Positions 24,936 through 33,874 of a stretch of 48,898 bases of DNA are shown here, piece by piece. A model generated the notes under the pieces. It saw nothing but the letters and a program-made list of their open reading frames with translations, did no database searches and was not told the DNA's origin. Within the stretch, counting starts at the first letter, position 1; each line of letters starts with the position of its first letter. The DNA is from an uncultured Desulfobulbaceae bacterium (GTDB taxonomy: Bacteria > Desulfobacterota > Desulfobulbia > Desulfobulbales > CALZHT01), in NCBI GenBank assembly GCA_945787445.1, contig CALZHT010000061.1, forward strand, positions 1-48,898, read 5' to 3'. The position numbers and the translations under genes are program-made.

Positions 24936-26192
24936 ATGAGTTTCACAGCATTTACGTTTCACCCCCAGATCCAAACAGCCCTTGCAGATTGCGGGTATGC
25001 ATCACCTACCCCTATTCAAGAGCAGGCCATCCCCCCGGTTCTTGCCGGGCGCGATCTTCTAGGCCTAGCCCAGACCGGTACAGGCAAAACCGCCGCCTTC
25101 GTCTTACCTATCCTGCAACGTCTCCATTCAGGCCCCAAGGGCAAAATTCGGGCTCTGATCATCGCCCCCACCAGGGAGCTTGCCGAACAGATCCATGATT
25201 ATATCGGCAAAATGGCCGAACACACCCACCTGCGCAGCGTTGTCATCTATGGCGGGGTAAGCAAACAGGCCCAGATCAACAAAATCCGCCAGGGTGCGGA
25301 TATTATCGTTGCCTGCCCCGGCCGCCTCCTCGACCTGGTAAACGACCACGCCATAATCCTTTCCACCGTGGAAATGTTGATTTTGGATGAGGCGGACCAT
25401 ATGTTCGACAAGGGCTTTTTACCGGACATCCGCCGGATTTTGCGAAATCTGCCAAGGAAACGGCAGACTCTTGTATTTTCCGCCACCATGCCCAAAGAGA
25501 TCCGTTCTCTGGCCGAGGACATCCTGACCGACCCCACCACCGTGCAGATCGATCACACCAAGCCGGCCGCAACCATCTCCCACGTGTTTTATGAAGTTGA
25601 ACAAAAAAACAAGACCGCCCTGCTTAAAAAAATTCTGCATGAAAAAGAAATAGCAACGGCCCTCGTTTTCACCAGAACTAAACACAAGGCCAAGAACCTG
25701 GCCTTGCAACTGCAAAAAGCGGGCTGCAAAGCCACTTCACTTCAGGGCAACCTGACGCAGCAGAAACGGCAGCTGGCTCTGGACGGCTTCAAGAAAGGCA
25801 CTTACAATATCCTGGTGGCCACCGATATCGCCGCCCGCGGCATTGATGTGTCCGGGATCTCCCATGTGATCAATTTCGACATGCCGGCAACGGCGGAAAC
25901 ATACACACACCGGTCCGGCCGCACCGGCCGCGCCAGCCGCACCGGTGAGGCCTTCACCTTTACCACCCCCGACGACCGCAAGATGATCAGGGCTCTTGAG
26001 CGCTGCGGCATAAAACTGGTTTACGATAAAGGCTCCGGCCTTAAAGGCGCGCCCCAGGTTCCGGGGGGAAAAGCGACAATACAAAAGCCACCCCCCAGGA
26101 CCAGAAAAAATCCGGGACCTGCCAAGGGAAAAAGAAAACCCCAACGCAGCCGGGCGGTGGCCTTTGACTTCGGCCTTTCGGCCAGGGTATAA
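24936..26192 (+). CDS. rhlE: DEAD-box RNA helicase, RhlE-like
   Basis: ATG 24936 follows AAAGGAG at ideal spacing; an upstream in-frame start is unlikely. The product has 418 residues with all motifs: Q motif (TPIQEQAIP), I (AQTGTGKT), Ia (PTRELAEQ), II (DEAD), III (SAT), IV-V (LVFTRTK, ATDIAARGID) and VI (HRSGRTGR). The last 45 residues are basic and Pro/Lys/Arg-rich (KPPPRTRKNPGPAKGKRKPQ), the kind of tail that adds general RNA binding. It unwinds short RNA duplexes using ATP, in ribosome assembly or mRNA decay. It is placed between an RRM gene and a cold-shock gene. Confidence 0.93.
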   Translation: MSFTAFTFHPQIQTALADCGYASPTPIQEQAIPPVLAGRDLLGLAQTGTGKTAAFVLPILQRLHSGPKGKIRALIIAPTRELAEQIHDYIGKMAEHTHLRSVVIYGGVSKQAQINKIRQGADIIVACPGRLLDLVNDHAIILSTVEMLILDEADHMFDKGFLPDIRRILRNLPRKRQTLVFSATMPKEIRSLAEDILTDPTTVQIDHTKPAATISHVFYEVEQKNKTALLKKILHEKEIATALVFTRTKHKAKNLALQLQKAGCKATSLQGNLTQQKRQLALDGFKKGTYNILVATDIAARGIDVSGISHVINFDMPATAETYTHRSGRTGRASRTGEAFTFTTPDDRKMIRALERCGIKLVYDKGSGLKGAPQVPGGKATIQKPPPRTRKNPGPAKGKRKPQRSRAVAFDFGLSARV

Positions 26193-26264
26193 CAGTATAC
26201 ATCCAGTTTTGGCAACAAAACTGTTACCGGGTTGTACTTTGATGATCCGGCTCATTAAAAAAGC

Positions 26265-26280
26265 GGTTCCCAAAGGAACC
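26265..26280 (+). promoter_or_regulatory. Leader hairpin before the cold-shock gene
   Basis: GGTTCC-caaa-GGAACC is a perfect 6-bp hairpin ending 7 bases before the AAAGGAG ribosome-binding site of the cold-shock gene. Cold-shock mRNAs commonly carry structured leaders that alter translation with temperature; this one is a candidate. Confidence 0.45.
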
Positions 26281-26302
26281 CAGCACAAAGGAGTAGTACA
26301 AG

Positions 26303-26503
26303 ATGGCAGAAGGAACAGTTAAATGGTTTAACGATTCAAAAGGTTTCGGCTTTATCGAGCAAGACGGTGGCAACGATGTTTTCGTTCACCACAGCGCAAT
26401 CCAGGCCCAAGGCTTCAAATCCCTCCAGGAGGGCGCTCGGGTATCATTCGAGGTTGTTGACGGTCCTAAAGGTCCGGCAGCCGACCAGGTTGTCCAGCTG
26501 TAA
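26303..26503 (+). CDS. cspA: Cold-shock protein, CspA family
   Basis: The 66-residue product is a complete cold-shock domain with the two RNA-binding motifs KGFGFIEQ (RNP1) and DVFVHHSAI (RNP2). It starts [16 protein letters not shown] and ends with the usual PAADQVVQL. It binds single-stranded RNA and acts as an RNA chaperone. AAAGGAG precedes the ATG, a small hairpin lies in the leader, and a strong rho-independent terminator follows. It is the last gene of the RRM-helicase-Csp group. Confidence 0.97.
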   Translation: MAEGTVKWFNDSKGFGFIEQDGGNDVFVHHSAIQAQGFKSLQEGARVSFEVVDGPKGPAADQVVQL

Positions 26504-26524
26504 AACTACATTTCGATCATGACA

Positions 26525-26553
26525 AAAACCCCGCATTTTGCGGGGTTTTTTTT
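26525..26553 (+). terminator. Rho-independent terminator of the cold-shock gene
   Basis: CCCCGCA (26529-26535) pairs with TGCGGGG (26539-26545) around a three-base loop (TTT). Eight T residues follow directly. It lies 22 bases after the stop codon of the cold-shock gene. Confidence 0.95.
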
Positions 26554-26753
26554 GCCGTATAGAAAATATTCTACCCTTCGTTGCCATGCATCAATACAGG
26601 ATAAACTCTGCCTGGAATATAGACCTGATGTTTCATTGCCATATCCGGATGACACCCCCAAATATCGTATTGTAAAGTTATGATAGCCGATCCCAATTCC
26701 ATTTCCTTCCAAAGGGTGGACCATCAACATAATAGAAGGTTTTAATCGGTTAA

Positions 26754-26984
26754 TTAACAAATATTTCGAATAGTTATATCTAACTCTCTTCCATCGGATT
26801 TGAGAAAAGCGGTGAAACTTTCATATACGTCTTTTCTGTGGCCAATCACATAAACCATTATGATTTTGTCATGGGGGTGGACCTTATAAATTATCCTGCA
26901 GCGGAGGAATTTACAGGACCAAAACCCATGCAGTTCTTGCTGTAATTCTTTTCCTGCGTATGGTTTCTTGGCAATTTCCCTCAA
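26754..26984 (-). pseudogene. RelE/ParE-type toxin, N-terminally truncated
   Basis: The frame (76 residues from a TTG) reads EIAKKPYAGKELQQELHGFW, then SCKFLRCRIIYKVHPHDKII and VYVIGHRKDVYESF. This is the C-terminal two-thirds of a RelE-superfamily mRNA interferase: the K-x-L-x-G loop, the RIIYKV strand and the GHRKDVY end. The normal first 25-30 residues are missing and an in-frame TAA lies two codons upstream of the TTG. No antitoxin gene is adjacent on either side. It is best seen as a decayed toxin, though the conserved active-site half is intact. Confidence 0.7.
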
Positions 26985-27033
26985 TGATTATATTAAAGGT
27001 AGGAAAGATGCTCAACCTGGAGAAGTATAATAA

Positions 27034-27420
27034 ATGCCCTCACGCGCGGAACTTGCAAAAATTCATATAGCCAAAAAAGATGCAAAAAACTTGTCCGAGC
27101 AGGAAGCGCGGTTGCTGCTTGAAGTTTTCCGCAAGGCCGGATGGCAACCGAAACCGCCAAAGCTCCGATCCATAAAAGGAAAGGATATCCCCCGGGCCCA
27201 AGACCCGCAGTCCAGAAAAATACGGGCTCTGTGGCTCAACCTGCACAAAATTGGTGAAGTACGCGACCCTTCAGAGCGTGCCTTGGCTGCTTTTTTAAAA
27301 CGGATGACAGGCAGGCCCTTCCTGCAATGGACAACATCCGCGCAGAAAAGCAAGGTTATTGAATCACTCAAGCTTTGGATGGACAGGGCGATACGGCAGC
27401 AAAATAATGGCACTGGATAA
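27034..27420 (+). CDS. gemA: GemA-like protein (Mu gp16 / DUF1018 family)
   Basis: The 128-residue protein begins SRAELAKIHIAKKDAKNLSE and has QDPQSRKIRALWLNLHKIGE and DPSERALAAFLKRMTGRPFL near its C-terminus, the conserved blocks of the phage Mu GemA/gp16 family. In Mu, GemA modulates host gene expression. The central part between the two blocks looks shorter than in typical members. No other Mu genes (repressor, MuA, MuB, Mor) lie nearby; the neighbours are a truncated RelE and a hypothetical gene. It is therefore a lone remnant of a Mu-like prophage or a recruited copy. Its frame is intact and a GGAGAAG site precedes the ATG. Confidence 0.85.
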   Translation: MPSRAELAKIHIAKKDAKNLSEQEARLLLEVFRKAGWQPKPPKLRSIKGKDIPRAQDPQSRKIRALWLNLHKIGEVRDPSERALAAFLKRMTGRPFLQWTTSAQKSKVIESLKLWMDRAIRQQNNGTG

Positions 27421-27484
27421 TACTATCAGTACGTGGATTTGTTACAAAAAGTTTTTGCAGTAACCGATCTGATAGCGGCGGGGT

Positions 27485-28072
27485 TCATTTAAACATCTTA
27501 TGACAGTTTTTCCTCATGCGATTACTTTCTGCAACAAGGGCGGTGGCAGATTGATAATCTCCTGATGTTACGGCGTCCAGGCATTTTTTCATGGTGTCGC
27601 AACAGGAGAGCCATTCTTTTTCCCATGGCTTGCCGGCGTATGGGTTAGTGGTGATAAACCTCCGGAGGGCTGTGATATCTTCCTGGCCGGCGGCTTCCTG
27701 TTTAACAATTTTTGTTGAAACGGTTTTCCATAATTTATTTAAGTCTTTTTTTATTTTTTTGCTGTTGAGACCAGTTTTCTTTGGCGCTGGAAATGGTTTT
27801 CTTTGTTTTTCTTTGCGCGCTTTTTTGCTCGTAAATTTTTCCTTTCCTACAGCCGCGGCAACGGCACCTTTTTCAAGGTCCTTGTTGTCAAGCAAGGCTT
27901 CCAGCGAAAGTTCGATGGTGATTTTATCGCCTTTTACTTTTTTTTTAGTTTTAAAAAAGACAGGTCCACTGATATTTGCGAAATGGGCACCGACCCTGAT
28001 CTGTCCCTTGCTTAGTACATCAGCAAGAAGAGTAAGCTCTTCCACTATATCGTTAATATGTTTCTTGTCCAT
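27485..28072 (-). CDS. Hypothetical protein, weakly amphi-Trp-like N-terminus
   Basis: This 195-residue protein is not confidently recognised. Residues 1-60 (NDIVEELTLLADVLSKGQIR then VFFKTKKKVKGDKITIELSL) follow the strand and spacing pattern of small amphi-Trp-type domains, but without the tryptophans. A Lys-rich linker (about 83-110, KEKQRKPFPAPKK) leads to a helical C-terminal part with three cysteines (WLSCCDTMKKCLDAV). No signal peptide or membrane segment is seen. It is separated by 50 bases from the hydantoinase gene upstream on the same strand and may be co-transcribed with it. Confidence 0.65.
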   Translation of the reverse strand: MDKKHINDIVEELTLLADVLSKGQIRVGAHFANISGPVFFKTKKKVKGDKITIELSLEALLDNKDLEKGAVAAAVGKEKFTSKKARKEKQRKPFPAPKKTGLNSKKIKKDLNKLWKTVSTKIVKQEAAGQEDITALRRFITTNPYAGKPWEKEWLSCCDTMKKCLDAVTSGDYQSATALVAESNRMRKNCHKMFK

Positions 28073-28122
28073 GATTGGTCTATGCAGCTCTCAAACATCT
28101 TTAGGAAAATCTGTAGCTGTGC

Positions 28123-30114
28123 TTAGTAATTGTTATCATGCTCGGAAATCCTGTCAATAATAAGATTGAGTAGGGAATCGACTCGTAATGCGAATCCGTC
28201 CGGCAAGAGGATTGTCGTGTACGAATCAACGATTAGAGCGGGAGGGGCTATTTCATTTCCCGGTTTAAAGTCCTTGCGCAGATAAAGCGGCAGAGTTTCG
28301 CTGCCGTTTTCAAAATAGACATCAGTCATTTGCAGAGGTTGCGGCAAAGAAGCAGTTTTTTCACCACACCTTGGAAGTTTGATCATGGGTTGGATCATGC
28401 GCAGGCTAAGCCTGATGGAAACAAGCTCGAGAGGTACGGTTTGCATATCATACCCATAGGCATATTGGTGAGCATTATGGAAACTCATCATGAAATCATC
28501 GACAAAGGGAGTGGTCAGTTCATGGGACTGTCCTTTATAGCGCAGATCCAAAAACCTCCGGATCTCATATTGTGCGTTAGCAGGGTTTAATGCATCGGCT
28601 TCCTTCCTGGCCTTACCTTCGAGCTTTGAGAATGCTGCTGCCAATTTTTCCTTGGTAAGGTCCGATCCTGAAAGAAAATGGGCCTGCACATGATCAAGGG
28701 TAGGCTCGGAAAGGATCATGCCTTGGGCGGAAAGGATACCGGCCCGGTTGGGGATAACGATCCGGTTTATGCCCAGATCGGAAGCAAGCTCACAACAATG
28801 AAGGCCTGCCGCTCCTCCAAAGGCGAACAGGGAGAATTCTCCGGGATCATGTCCCCGCTCTACGGACACCGCGCGTATCGCTTTCACCATATTGGCATTA
28901 ACTATTTTTATGATGCCCAGGGCAACATCCACGGACGACATGGACAGCTGTTCAGCCAAAATCTCCATATACTGGTCCACCCTCTCCTTCTCCAACACCA
29001 TCTTGCCGCCAAGAAACCGGTCTGGGAGGAGCCTGCCAAGGAATAGGTTGGCATCGGTGACCGTGATCCTTTGCCCTGTGCCGTAGCATACCGGGCCGGG
29101 ATCGGCACCGGCGCTTTCCGGTCCGACCTGCAAAAGGCCGCCGGCGTCAATCCAGGCATGCGATCCTCCACCAGCGCCCACAGTGTGTATGTCAATTACC
29201 TGGGTTCTGATGGGAAATCCTTCGATAGCATAATCACGGGTCATGGTCAACGCCCTGTCGCAAAGGGAAACATCGGTGGAAGTTCCTCCCATGTCAAATG
29301 TAACTATCCTGGACAGCCCTATTTCACCGGCCAAATGAAAAGCACCGTATACACCACCGGCAGGGCCTGAAAGTATTGTCTGCACAGCATGGTCAGCAAT
29401 ACCTGCAGCAGGCAAAATGCCGCCGTTTGACTGCTGAACAAAAACAGGAATCCCGGGTAATTGTGCAGCGAGGCTTTCTATATATGACGAAATTACCGGA
29501 GCAATGTATGCATTTATTAACGTTGTGCAGAGTCGCTCGTATTCACGGAATTCAGGGATCAGCTCCGAAGATAACGTAACCGGTATTTCCAGGTCCCTGA
29601 GACTTGCTTGTAGTTGTTTTTCATGTTCCGGATTGGCATAGGAGTGCAGGAGGCAGATGGCAATTGATTGAGCATGTACTTTGCGAGCTAATGATCGCAC
29701 CCTTTTCCCCACGGTTTTGCCAAGAGGTTGCTGAATCGATCCATCCCAGCGCGTGCGCTCTTTGACACCGACACAAGAATTGCGGTCGATAATTTCCGGA
29801 GGTCGGCGCAGATTCAGATCGTACAACTTGGCCCTGTTCTGACGCCCGATAAACAGAACATCTTCAAAACCATGGGTGGTGATAAGGATTGTTTTGGCTC
29901 CTTTTCTTTGCAGAAAGGCATTTGTTCCCACAGTTGTGCCATGAATTATTTCCAGAGTATCCGGTGGATTTGAAAAGAAAGAAGAGAGCCCCTCCAGAAT
30001 TGCCTTGGCAGGGTTTTCAGGAGTCGAGGGCAACTTTAAGGTTTCCATACCGTTGTCGGTATGCAAAATGAAGTCTGTAAAGGTGCCGCCTGTATCTATA
30101 CCCAGTTTGATCAT
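28123..30114 (-). CDS. Hydantoinase A / 5-oxoprolinase N-terminal family protein
   Basis: ATG 30114 (MIKLGIDTGGTFTDFIL) is chosen because the family begins exactly there; an upstream in-frame start would add 17 odd residues. The 663-residue protein has the first phosphate loop GIDTGGTFTD, the second ASKHA loop VTFDMGGTSTDVSL and the GGGS region VGAGGGSHAW, then the HyuA C-terminal domain (RFLDLRYKGQSHELTTPF). It is an ATP-dependent amidohydrolase subunit that opens hydantoins, oxoproline or, with partners, carboxylates acetone-like ketones. No HyuB partner is adjacent, so the substrate cannot be assigned. Confidence 0.88.
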   Translation of the reverse strand: MIKLGIDTGGTFTDFILHTDNGMETLKLPSTPENPAKAILEGLSSFFSNPPDTLEIIHGTTVGTNAFLQRKGAKTILITTHGFEDVLFIGRQNRAKLYDLNLRRPPEIIDRNSCVGVKERTRWDGSIQQPLGKTVGKRVRSLARKVHAQSIAICLLHSYANPEHEKQLQASLRDLEIPVTLSSELIPEFREYERLCTTLINAYIAPVISSYIESLAAQLPGIPVFVQQSNGGILPAAGIADHAVQTILSGPAGGVYGAFHLAGEIGLSRIVTFDMGGTSTDVSLCDRALTMTRDYAIEGFPIRTQVIDIHTVGAGGGSHAWIDAGGLLQVGPESAGADPGPVCYGTGQRITVTDANLFLGRLLPDRFLGGKMVLEKERVDQYMEILAEQLSMSSVDVALGIIKIVNANMVKAIRAVSVERGHDPGEFSLFAFGGAAGLHCCELASDLGINRIVIPNRAGILSAQGMILSEPTLDHVQAHFLSGSDLTKEKLAAAFSKLEGKARKEADALNPANAQYEIRRFLDLRYKGQSHELTTPFVDDFMMSFHNAHQYAYGYDMQTVPLELVSIRLSLRMIQPMIKLPRCGEKTASLPQPLQMTDVYFENGSETLPLYLRKDFKPGNEIAPPALIVDSYTTILLPDGFALRVDSLLNLIIDRISEHDNNY

Positions 30115-30176
30115 ATCAATACATATACAGCGATTGTTGTTGAGGAAAAACTGTTGCACAGCCATTGCTGGAACTT

Positions 30177-30209
30177 AATTGAGCGTTTCAAAATTTGAAA
30201 CGCTCAATT
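30177..30209. repeat. 33-bp perfect palindrome, full copy
   Basis: AATTGAGCGTTTCA (30177-30190), a five-base loop AAATT, then the exact complement TGAAACGCTCAATT. It lies 62 bases upstream of the hydantoinase start. A 24-base part of it recurs at 42622-42645, where it forms the beginning of the DsrC-like gene. Confidence 0.85.
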
Positions 30210-30286
30210 TGGATAAAAAAACATGGAAAACATACAGGGAGAGTGTCGATTTGCAAAGAAAAGAATGTCGATGAGATCTAACAAAA

Positions 30287-30441
30287 CCTGAATCCGTGAA
30301 CGTTCGGTTCGTCAGAGGTCCGGATTCGCGAAGGGAATGAATTCGATTATCCTAGTGTGATATCGAAGAGTTCCCGACAGGTAAGCGAGCCTGCGAGACT
30401 CCGAAGCAGACGGGCCGCTGACGAACGCTCACGGATTCAGG
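30287..30441. repeat. 155-bp imperfect palindromic element, copy C
   Basis: The end CCTGAATCCGTGAACGTTCG (30287-30306) matches the reverse complement of the right end with one mismatch; TCAG arms also pair further in. A central inverted pair TCGAT / ATCGA (30343-30366) lies near the midpoint. The right end overlaps the stop codon of the PP2C gene (30437-30439), just as copy A overlaps the selenocytochrome stop. It sits in the 320-base gap between the hydantoinase and the PP2C gene. No gene is encoded. Confidence 0.75.
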
Positions 30442-31225
30442 AAAACACAACAAGGGCGGTAATATTATCGAGCCCTCCGGCGGCATTAGCCATGTCGACT
30501 AAGCTGTCTACGGCATTTTGCGGGGTTGGCGATTCTTTAAGCACTTGATGCATTTTTGCATCGTCAATCATTGACCACAGCCCATCTGAACAGAGTAGCA
30601 ATTTCGCCTCGGGCGGGAGTTCTTCACAATGATACTCAGGATCTTCAGGAAATGGAAAGCCTATTGCTCTGGTGACCACATGCCTTGTGGGCACAAGAGT
30701 TGACACCGTATCACTGTTAAGCGTATCGGTTGCATAATTTGCCGCCACGGTATGGTCGTTGGTAATCTGTTTCATTTCACCACCAGCAGCAAGGTAGCAT
30801 CGGGCATCTCCAACATGACAGGTATGCAGCTTCTTGTTTTCTATCATGCAGGCAACCAAAGTACAGCCCATGCCCCGCAAATCATGATCAGTTGCCGCAA
30901 CCTTTATGACCTTATCATTGGCAATCCGAAAGGAGGTTATGAGAGAGTGTCTCACCTCTTCAGGATTTTTAAAAACCTGACACCATTTTTTGGAAAAAAA
31001 ACGCACCATTGTCTCAATCGCAACCCTACTGGCAATCTCGCCGGCATTATGACCTCCCATGCCGTCGGCAACAATAAAAATCCCCTTGTCTTCCATAAAA
31101 TGAAACGCATCTTCGTTTTTCTTTCTGACTTTACCGATATCCGTCTGTCCGGCGCATTGAAATTTCGTTTGCTGAAATAAGCAAAAAATCCAGCGCCCAA
31201 CATTTTTTAAAAAATCTACCATCAT
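30437..31225 (-). CDS. PP2C-family serine/threonine phosphatase
   Basis: The 262-residue protein has the PP2C metal-site motifs in order: QTDIGKVRKKNEDAF (Asp and Glu), VADGMGGHNAGEIAS (Asp, Gly), LLCSDGLWSMIDD and DNITALVV. The catalytic domain spans about 20-262 and no output domain is attached. These Mn/Mg-dependent enzymes reverse phosphorylation by Hanks-type kinases. The kinase gene lies 47 bases upstream on the same strand, and an FHA gene precedes that. The set is therefore a likely signalling module. The stop codon is within palindrome C. Confidence 0.93.
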   Translation of the reverse strand: MMVDFLKNVGRWIFCLFQQTKFQCAGQTDIGKVRKKNEDAFHFMEDKGIFIVADGMGGHNAGEIASRVAIETMVRFFSKKWCQVFKNPEEVRHSLITSFRIANDKVIKVAATDHDLRGMGCTLVACMIENKKLHTCHVGDARCYLAAGGEMKQITNDHTVAANYATDTLNSDTVSTLVPTRHVVTRAIGFPFPEDPEYHCEELPPEAKLLLCSDGLWSMIDDAKMHQVLKESPTPQNAVDSLVDMANAAGGLDNITALVVFS

Positions 31226-31272
31226 AAGCTCGCAATTATTCTGAAATAATAGGGATTATGCGTCACCAGACC

Positions 31273-33723
31273 TTACTGAAACTGTAGTTTATAAATAATA
31301 TTCCAAAGCAACACAGCACCGTCCCTTCTGCCGGCAAAAAAGGTATGGGGCCTAGGGCCAGGAGCAAGAGAGGTGATGCCGTCACCACGGCCGTCGAGCG
31401 TAAGTATGCTTGTCCCGCTTTCTGCATGCCATAGCTGGACAATATCGTCTTCACTGCCCGAGACTAAGGTTTTGAGATCAGGGAGCATGAGTACCGAGGT
31501 AATTACCTCATCATTAGACGCAATAGTGTTTATGCAGCGGCCTGTCGGTGTGTCCCAAAACTTAATATGGCAGTCCTCGCCGATTGATATAAATCTCCGG
31601 CCCGATGGTTCTGAAGATATGGTAATAATCGGAAGTCCGTGCGCCTCAATTATCCTGACACATTCTTTACCTCCGGCCTCCCAAAAACGTAAGCGCCCGT
31701 CTTCGCTTCCAGTTACCATATCAAGCTGCTTATTAACAAAAACAACGGATCGGATAGAACCACCCTTTACAATGGAAACTGTTTTTTCTACACCTGAGTC
31801 AATACCTCTAATCTTCAAGGACCCGTCTTCACTGCCCGAGGCAAGACCGCGGCCGTCAGGTGTGAACGTCAAGGCAGAAACCGGTGCATCATGCTTGATT
31901 CCGGCGGTAATACTTTGACCAAGCTTCACAGCCCATAAATATACGGAACCATCATCATGTCCCACTGCCAGCCTCTCACCGTCGGGCGAAACCGCAAGGG
32001 ACCTGACAGGTTGGTTCTTTTTACCGAAAACTTCCCTGTCCTCTGATTTCTTGAAGTCACGAATATATATTTTGCTATCCTGATCTACACAAGCAATAGT
32101 ATTGGTTCCAGGAATATACGCCAAATAATCTGCTGGTTGGCCTGAGCCTTTAAGGGTAAGCAAACGCTGTCCACCAACCACCGAATTTTTCTCTCCTTTT
32201 ACCACTATCTTTTCATAGGCTTTGTTCAATATTGTGTCTTTCTTAAAGCCGTTGTTTCGCCAAGCCGTTAAGATTACTTTAAAACATTCCTCATGCTGGT
32301 TTCTCTCCATGAGACTCAAGACATTTCTCTGAACGGAACGATGGAGCTGGCTTTCACGGAATATTTCCAAAGTCACCTTGGGTATGCAAAGACGATATTC
32401 CGGGAATGTTTCTCTTGTAACATGGTGTCCTTTTTTTTCAGCATCACGGTCTTTTTTGAGTTCTTCGACAAGGTCATCCAGAAGAGCGATTTGGGGCGCG
32501 CGTTTTTTGGTTGCTTCAATATGCCGCAATATTCTAGCGGGGGAAGTGGAACCCTGCCGCCATTTATAAACAAGGCGGTTGTGGATGGCTTCCGGGAGAA
32601 GATCATTAATTTCCAATGCCTGATTCAAGCAGGCATAGGCTTCCTTAGTTTTGCGCAGCTCAAAAAGAGAAACTGCGCGGTTGTTAAGGCTGTCCGCTCT
32701 GAGATCGATATTATCCAATTCGGCATAAGGGGATGAAACGCCGAACAGCGCCTTATGTGCCTCATTTAAGACTTTTCGAATAGAAGCAAAATCGCTAAAC
32801 CGGTCTTCACGATCATAGGCGACACATTTCTTCAGCAGATTCACCAGAACAGGGGGAAAGGCAACCGCAGGAATAAAGGGCACCGGCTCCGGAATATCAT
32901 GTTTTACGATATTTTTTATAAAAGGTTTTTTACCACATAGCATCAACCATAGACAGAGTCCGAATGAAAAAATATCCGTCCGTTGATCCACGTCATGAGC
33001 GCTCCGCAGTTGTTCAGGAGAAGCATAGCCGGGGGTGCCTCGGAATCCGACAGTTGCATTGTTATCGGCTTGCCAGATATCTGTCGCCTCATTTTCTTCA
33101 ACTTCTTCTTCTTCACCCTTGTGGAGCAGTATGCCGAAATCAGTTATTTTCAGAAGGGCGTTTTTGGTGACAAGAATGTTTTGCGGTTTTATGTCACGAT
33201 GAATAATCCCTCGCGAATGGGTATATTCCATACCATGACAAAACTGGATAGCAAGAGAAAGACTGGTTCGTAGATCCTTGCATCTTCCGGCTTTTATCCA
33301 TTCATCAAGGCTGCCGCCATCAATGAATTCAATGAAAAGATGGGGAATTTTTTCGATAGCCAACACATAATAACATGCCGCAACGTTCGGGTGCATACCC
33401 ATCTTGATCCAGGCACTCGCCTCCATGAGAATTCGCTTCATCCCCTCCCGATCAGCAAGAACCTCAGGCTTGGGTGATTTGATAGCCATCTTGATCGCCC
33501 AACCCAGATGCTCTGAGATAAAAACCTTTCCCATGGAGCCGGACATTACGTTTTCCACCTTGTACCTGTCCATTATCACGTCACCAGGCTTCCAGTCAGG
33601 ACTGAAAAAACCTTTTTTGTGTAAGGAGACGACAGGAGGAGTTTGCGATGGTTTATCGTGGAGAGGGAGTGCTTGTGCACCCTTTTTTGACTTTGAAAAT
33701 TTATTCTTGAGGCGACTGAACAT
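31273..33723 (-). CDS. Hanks-type Ser/Thr kinase with TPR-like middle and C-terminal WD40 repeats
   Basis: The protein has 816 residues. The kinase domain (about 48-330) carries a Gly-loop (VMSGSMGKV), Lys in AIKSPKP, catalytic HRDIKPQN, TDFG and an APE-like CASPEQ (YASPEQ). It is followed by a TPR-like region (DSLNNRAVSLFELRKTKEAY, CLNQALEINDLLPEA) at about 350-400 and a beta-propeller from about 525 to 816 with WD40 phrases (RSLAVSPDGERLAVGHDDGS, FTPDGRGLASGSEDGSLKI, GSEDDIVQLW). No transmembrane segment is seen, so it is cytoplasmic. The propeller probably recruits a substrate or scaffold. The gene sits between FHA and PP2C genes, giving a kinase, phosphatase and phospho-binding set. Confidence 0.93.
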   Translation of the reverse strand: MFSRLKNKFSKSKKGAQALPLHDKPSQTPPVVSLHKKGFFSPDWKPGDVIMDRYKVENVMSGSMGKVFISEHLGWAIKMAIKSPKPEVLADREGMKRILMEASAWIKMGMHPNVAACYYVLAIEKIPHLFIEFIDGGSLDEWIKAGRCKDLRTSLSLAIQFCHGMEYTHSRGIIHRDIKPQNILVTKNALLKITDFGILLHKGEEEEVEENEATDIWQADNNATVGFRGTPGYASPEQLRSAHDVDQRTDIFSFGLCLWLMLCGKKPFIKNIVKHDIPEPVPFIPAVAFPPVLVNLLKKCVAYDREDRFSDFASIRKVLNEAHKALFGVSSPYAELDNIDLRADSLNNRAVSLFELRKTKEAYACLNQALEINDLLPEAIHNRLVYKWRQGSTSPARILRHIEATKKRAPQIALLDDLVEELKKDRDAEKKGHHVTRETFPEYRLCIPKVTLEIFRESQLHRSVQRNVLSLMERNQHEECFKVILTAWRNNGFKKDTILNKAYEKIVVKGEKNSVVGGQRLLTLKGSGQPADYLAYIPGTNTIACVDQDSKIYIRDFKKSEDREVFGKKNQPVRSLAVSPDGERLAVGHDDGSVYLWAVKLGQSITAGIKHDAPVSALTFTPDGRGLASGSEDGSLKIRGIDSGVEKTVSIVKGGSIRSVVFVNKQLDMVTGSEDGRLRFWEAGGKECVRIIEAHGLPIITISSEPSGRRFISIGEDCHIKFWDTPTGRCINTIASNDEVITSVLMLPDLKTLVSGSEDDIVQLWHAESGTSILTLDGRGDGITSLAPGPRPHTFFAGRRDGAVLLWNIIYKLQFQ

Positions 33724-33874
33724 AGTGTCTCTGCTACGCGATTAGACCGCAGGCCTCATGGTCTGCAATAAATACGATATTGGCAGCGGTTGTGGAACAT
33801 GCTGCCGGAGATACGATAGTACCCGGTGTTTGTATGAAAATGTCAGCAGGGTGCAAGGTCAGAGCCAAGAATCC

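Noticed and set aside
27591-28160. Plus-strand open frame opposite the hypothetical gene at 27485-28072
   Set aside because: It is an antisense shadow with Phe/Ser-rich composition arising from Lys-rich coding on the other strand.
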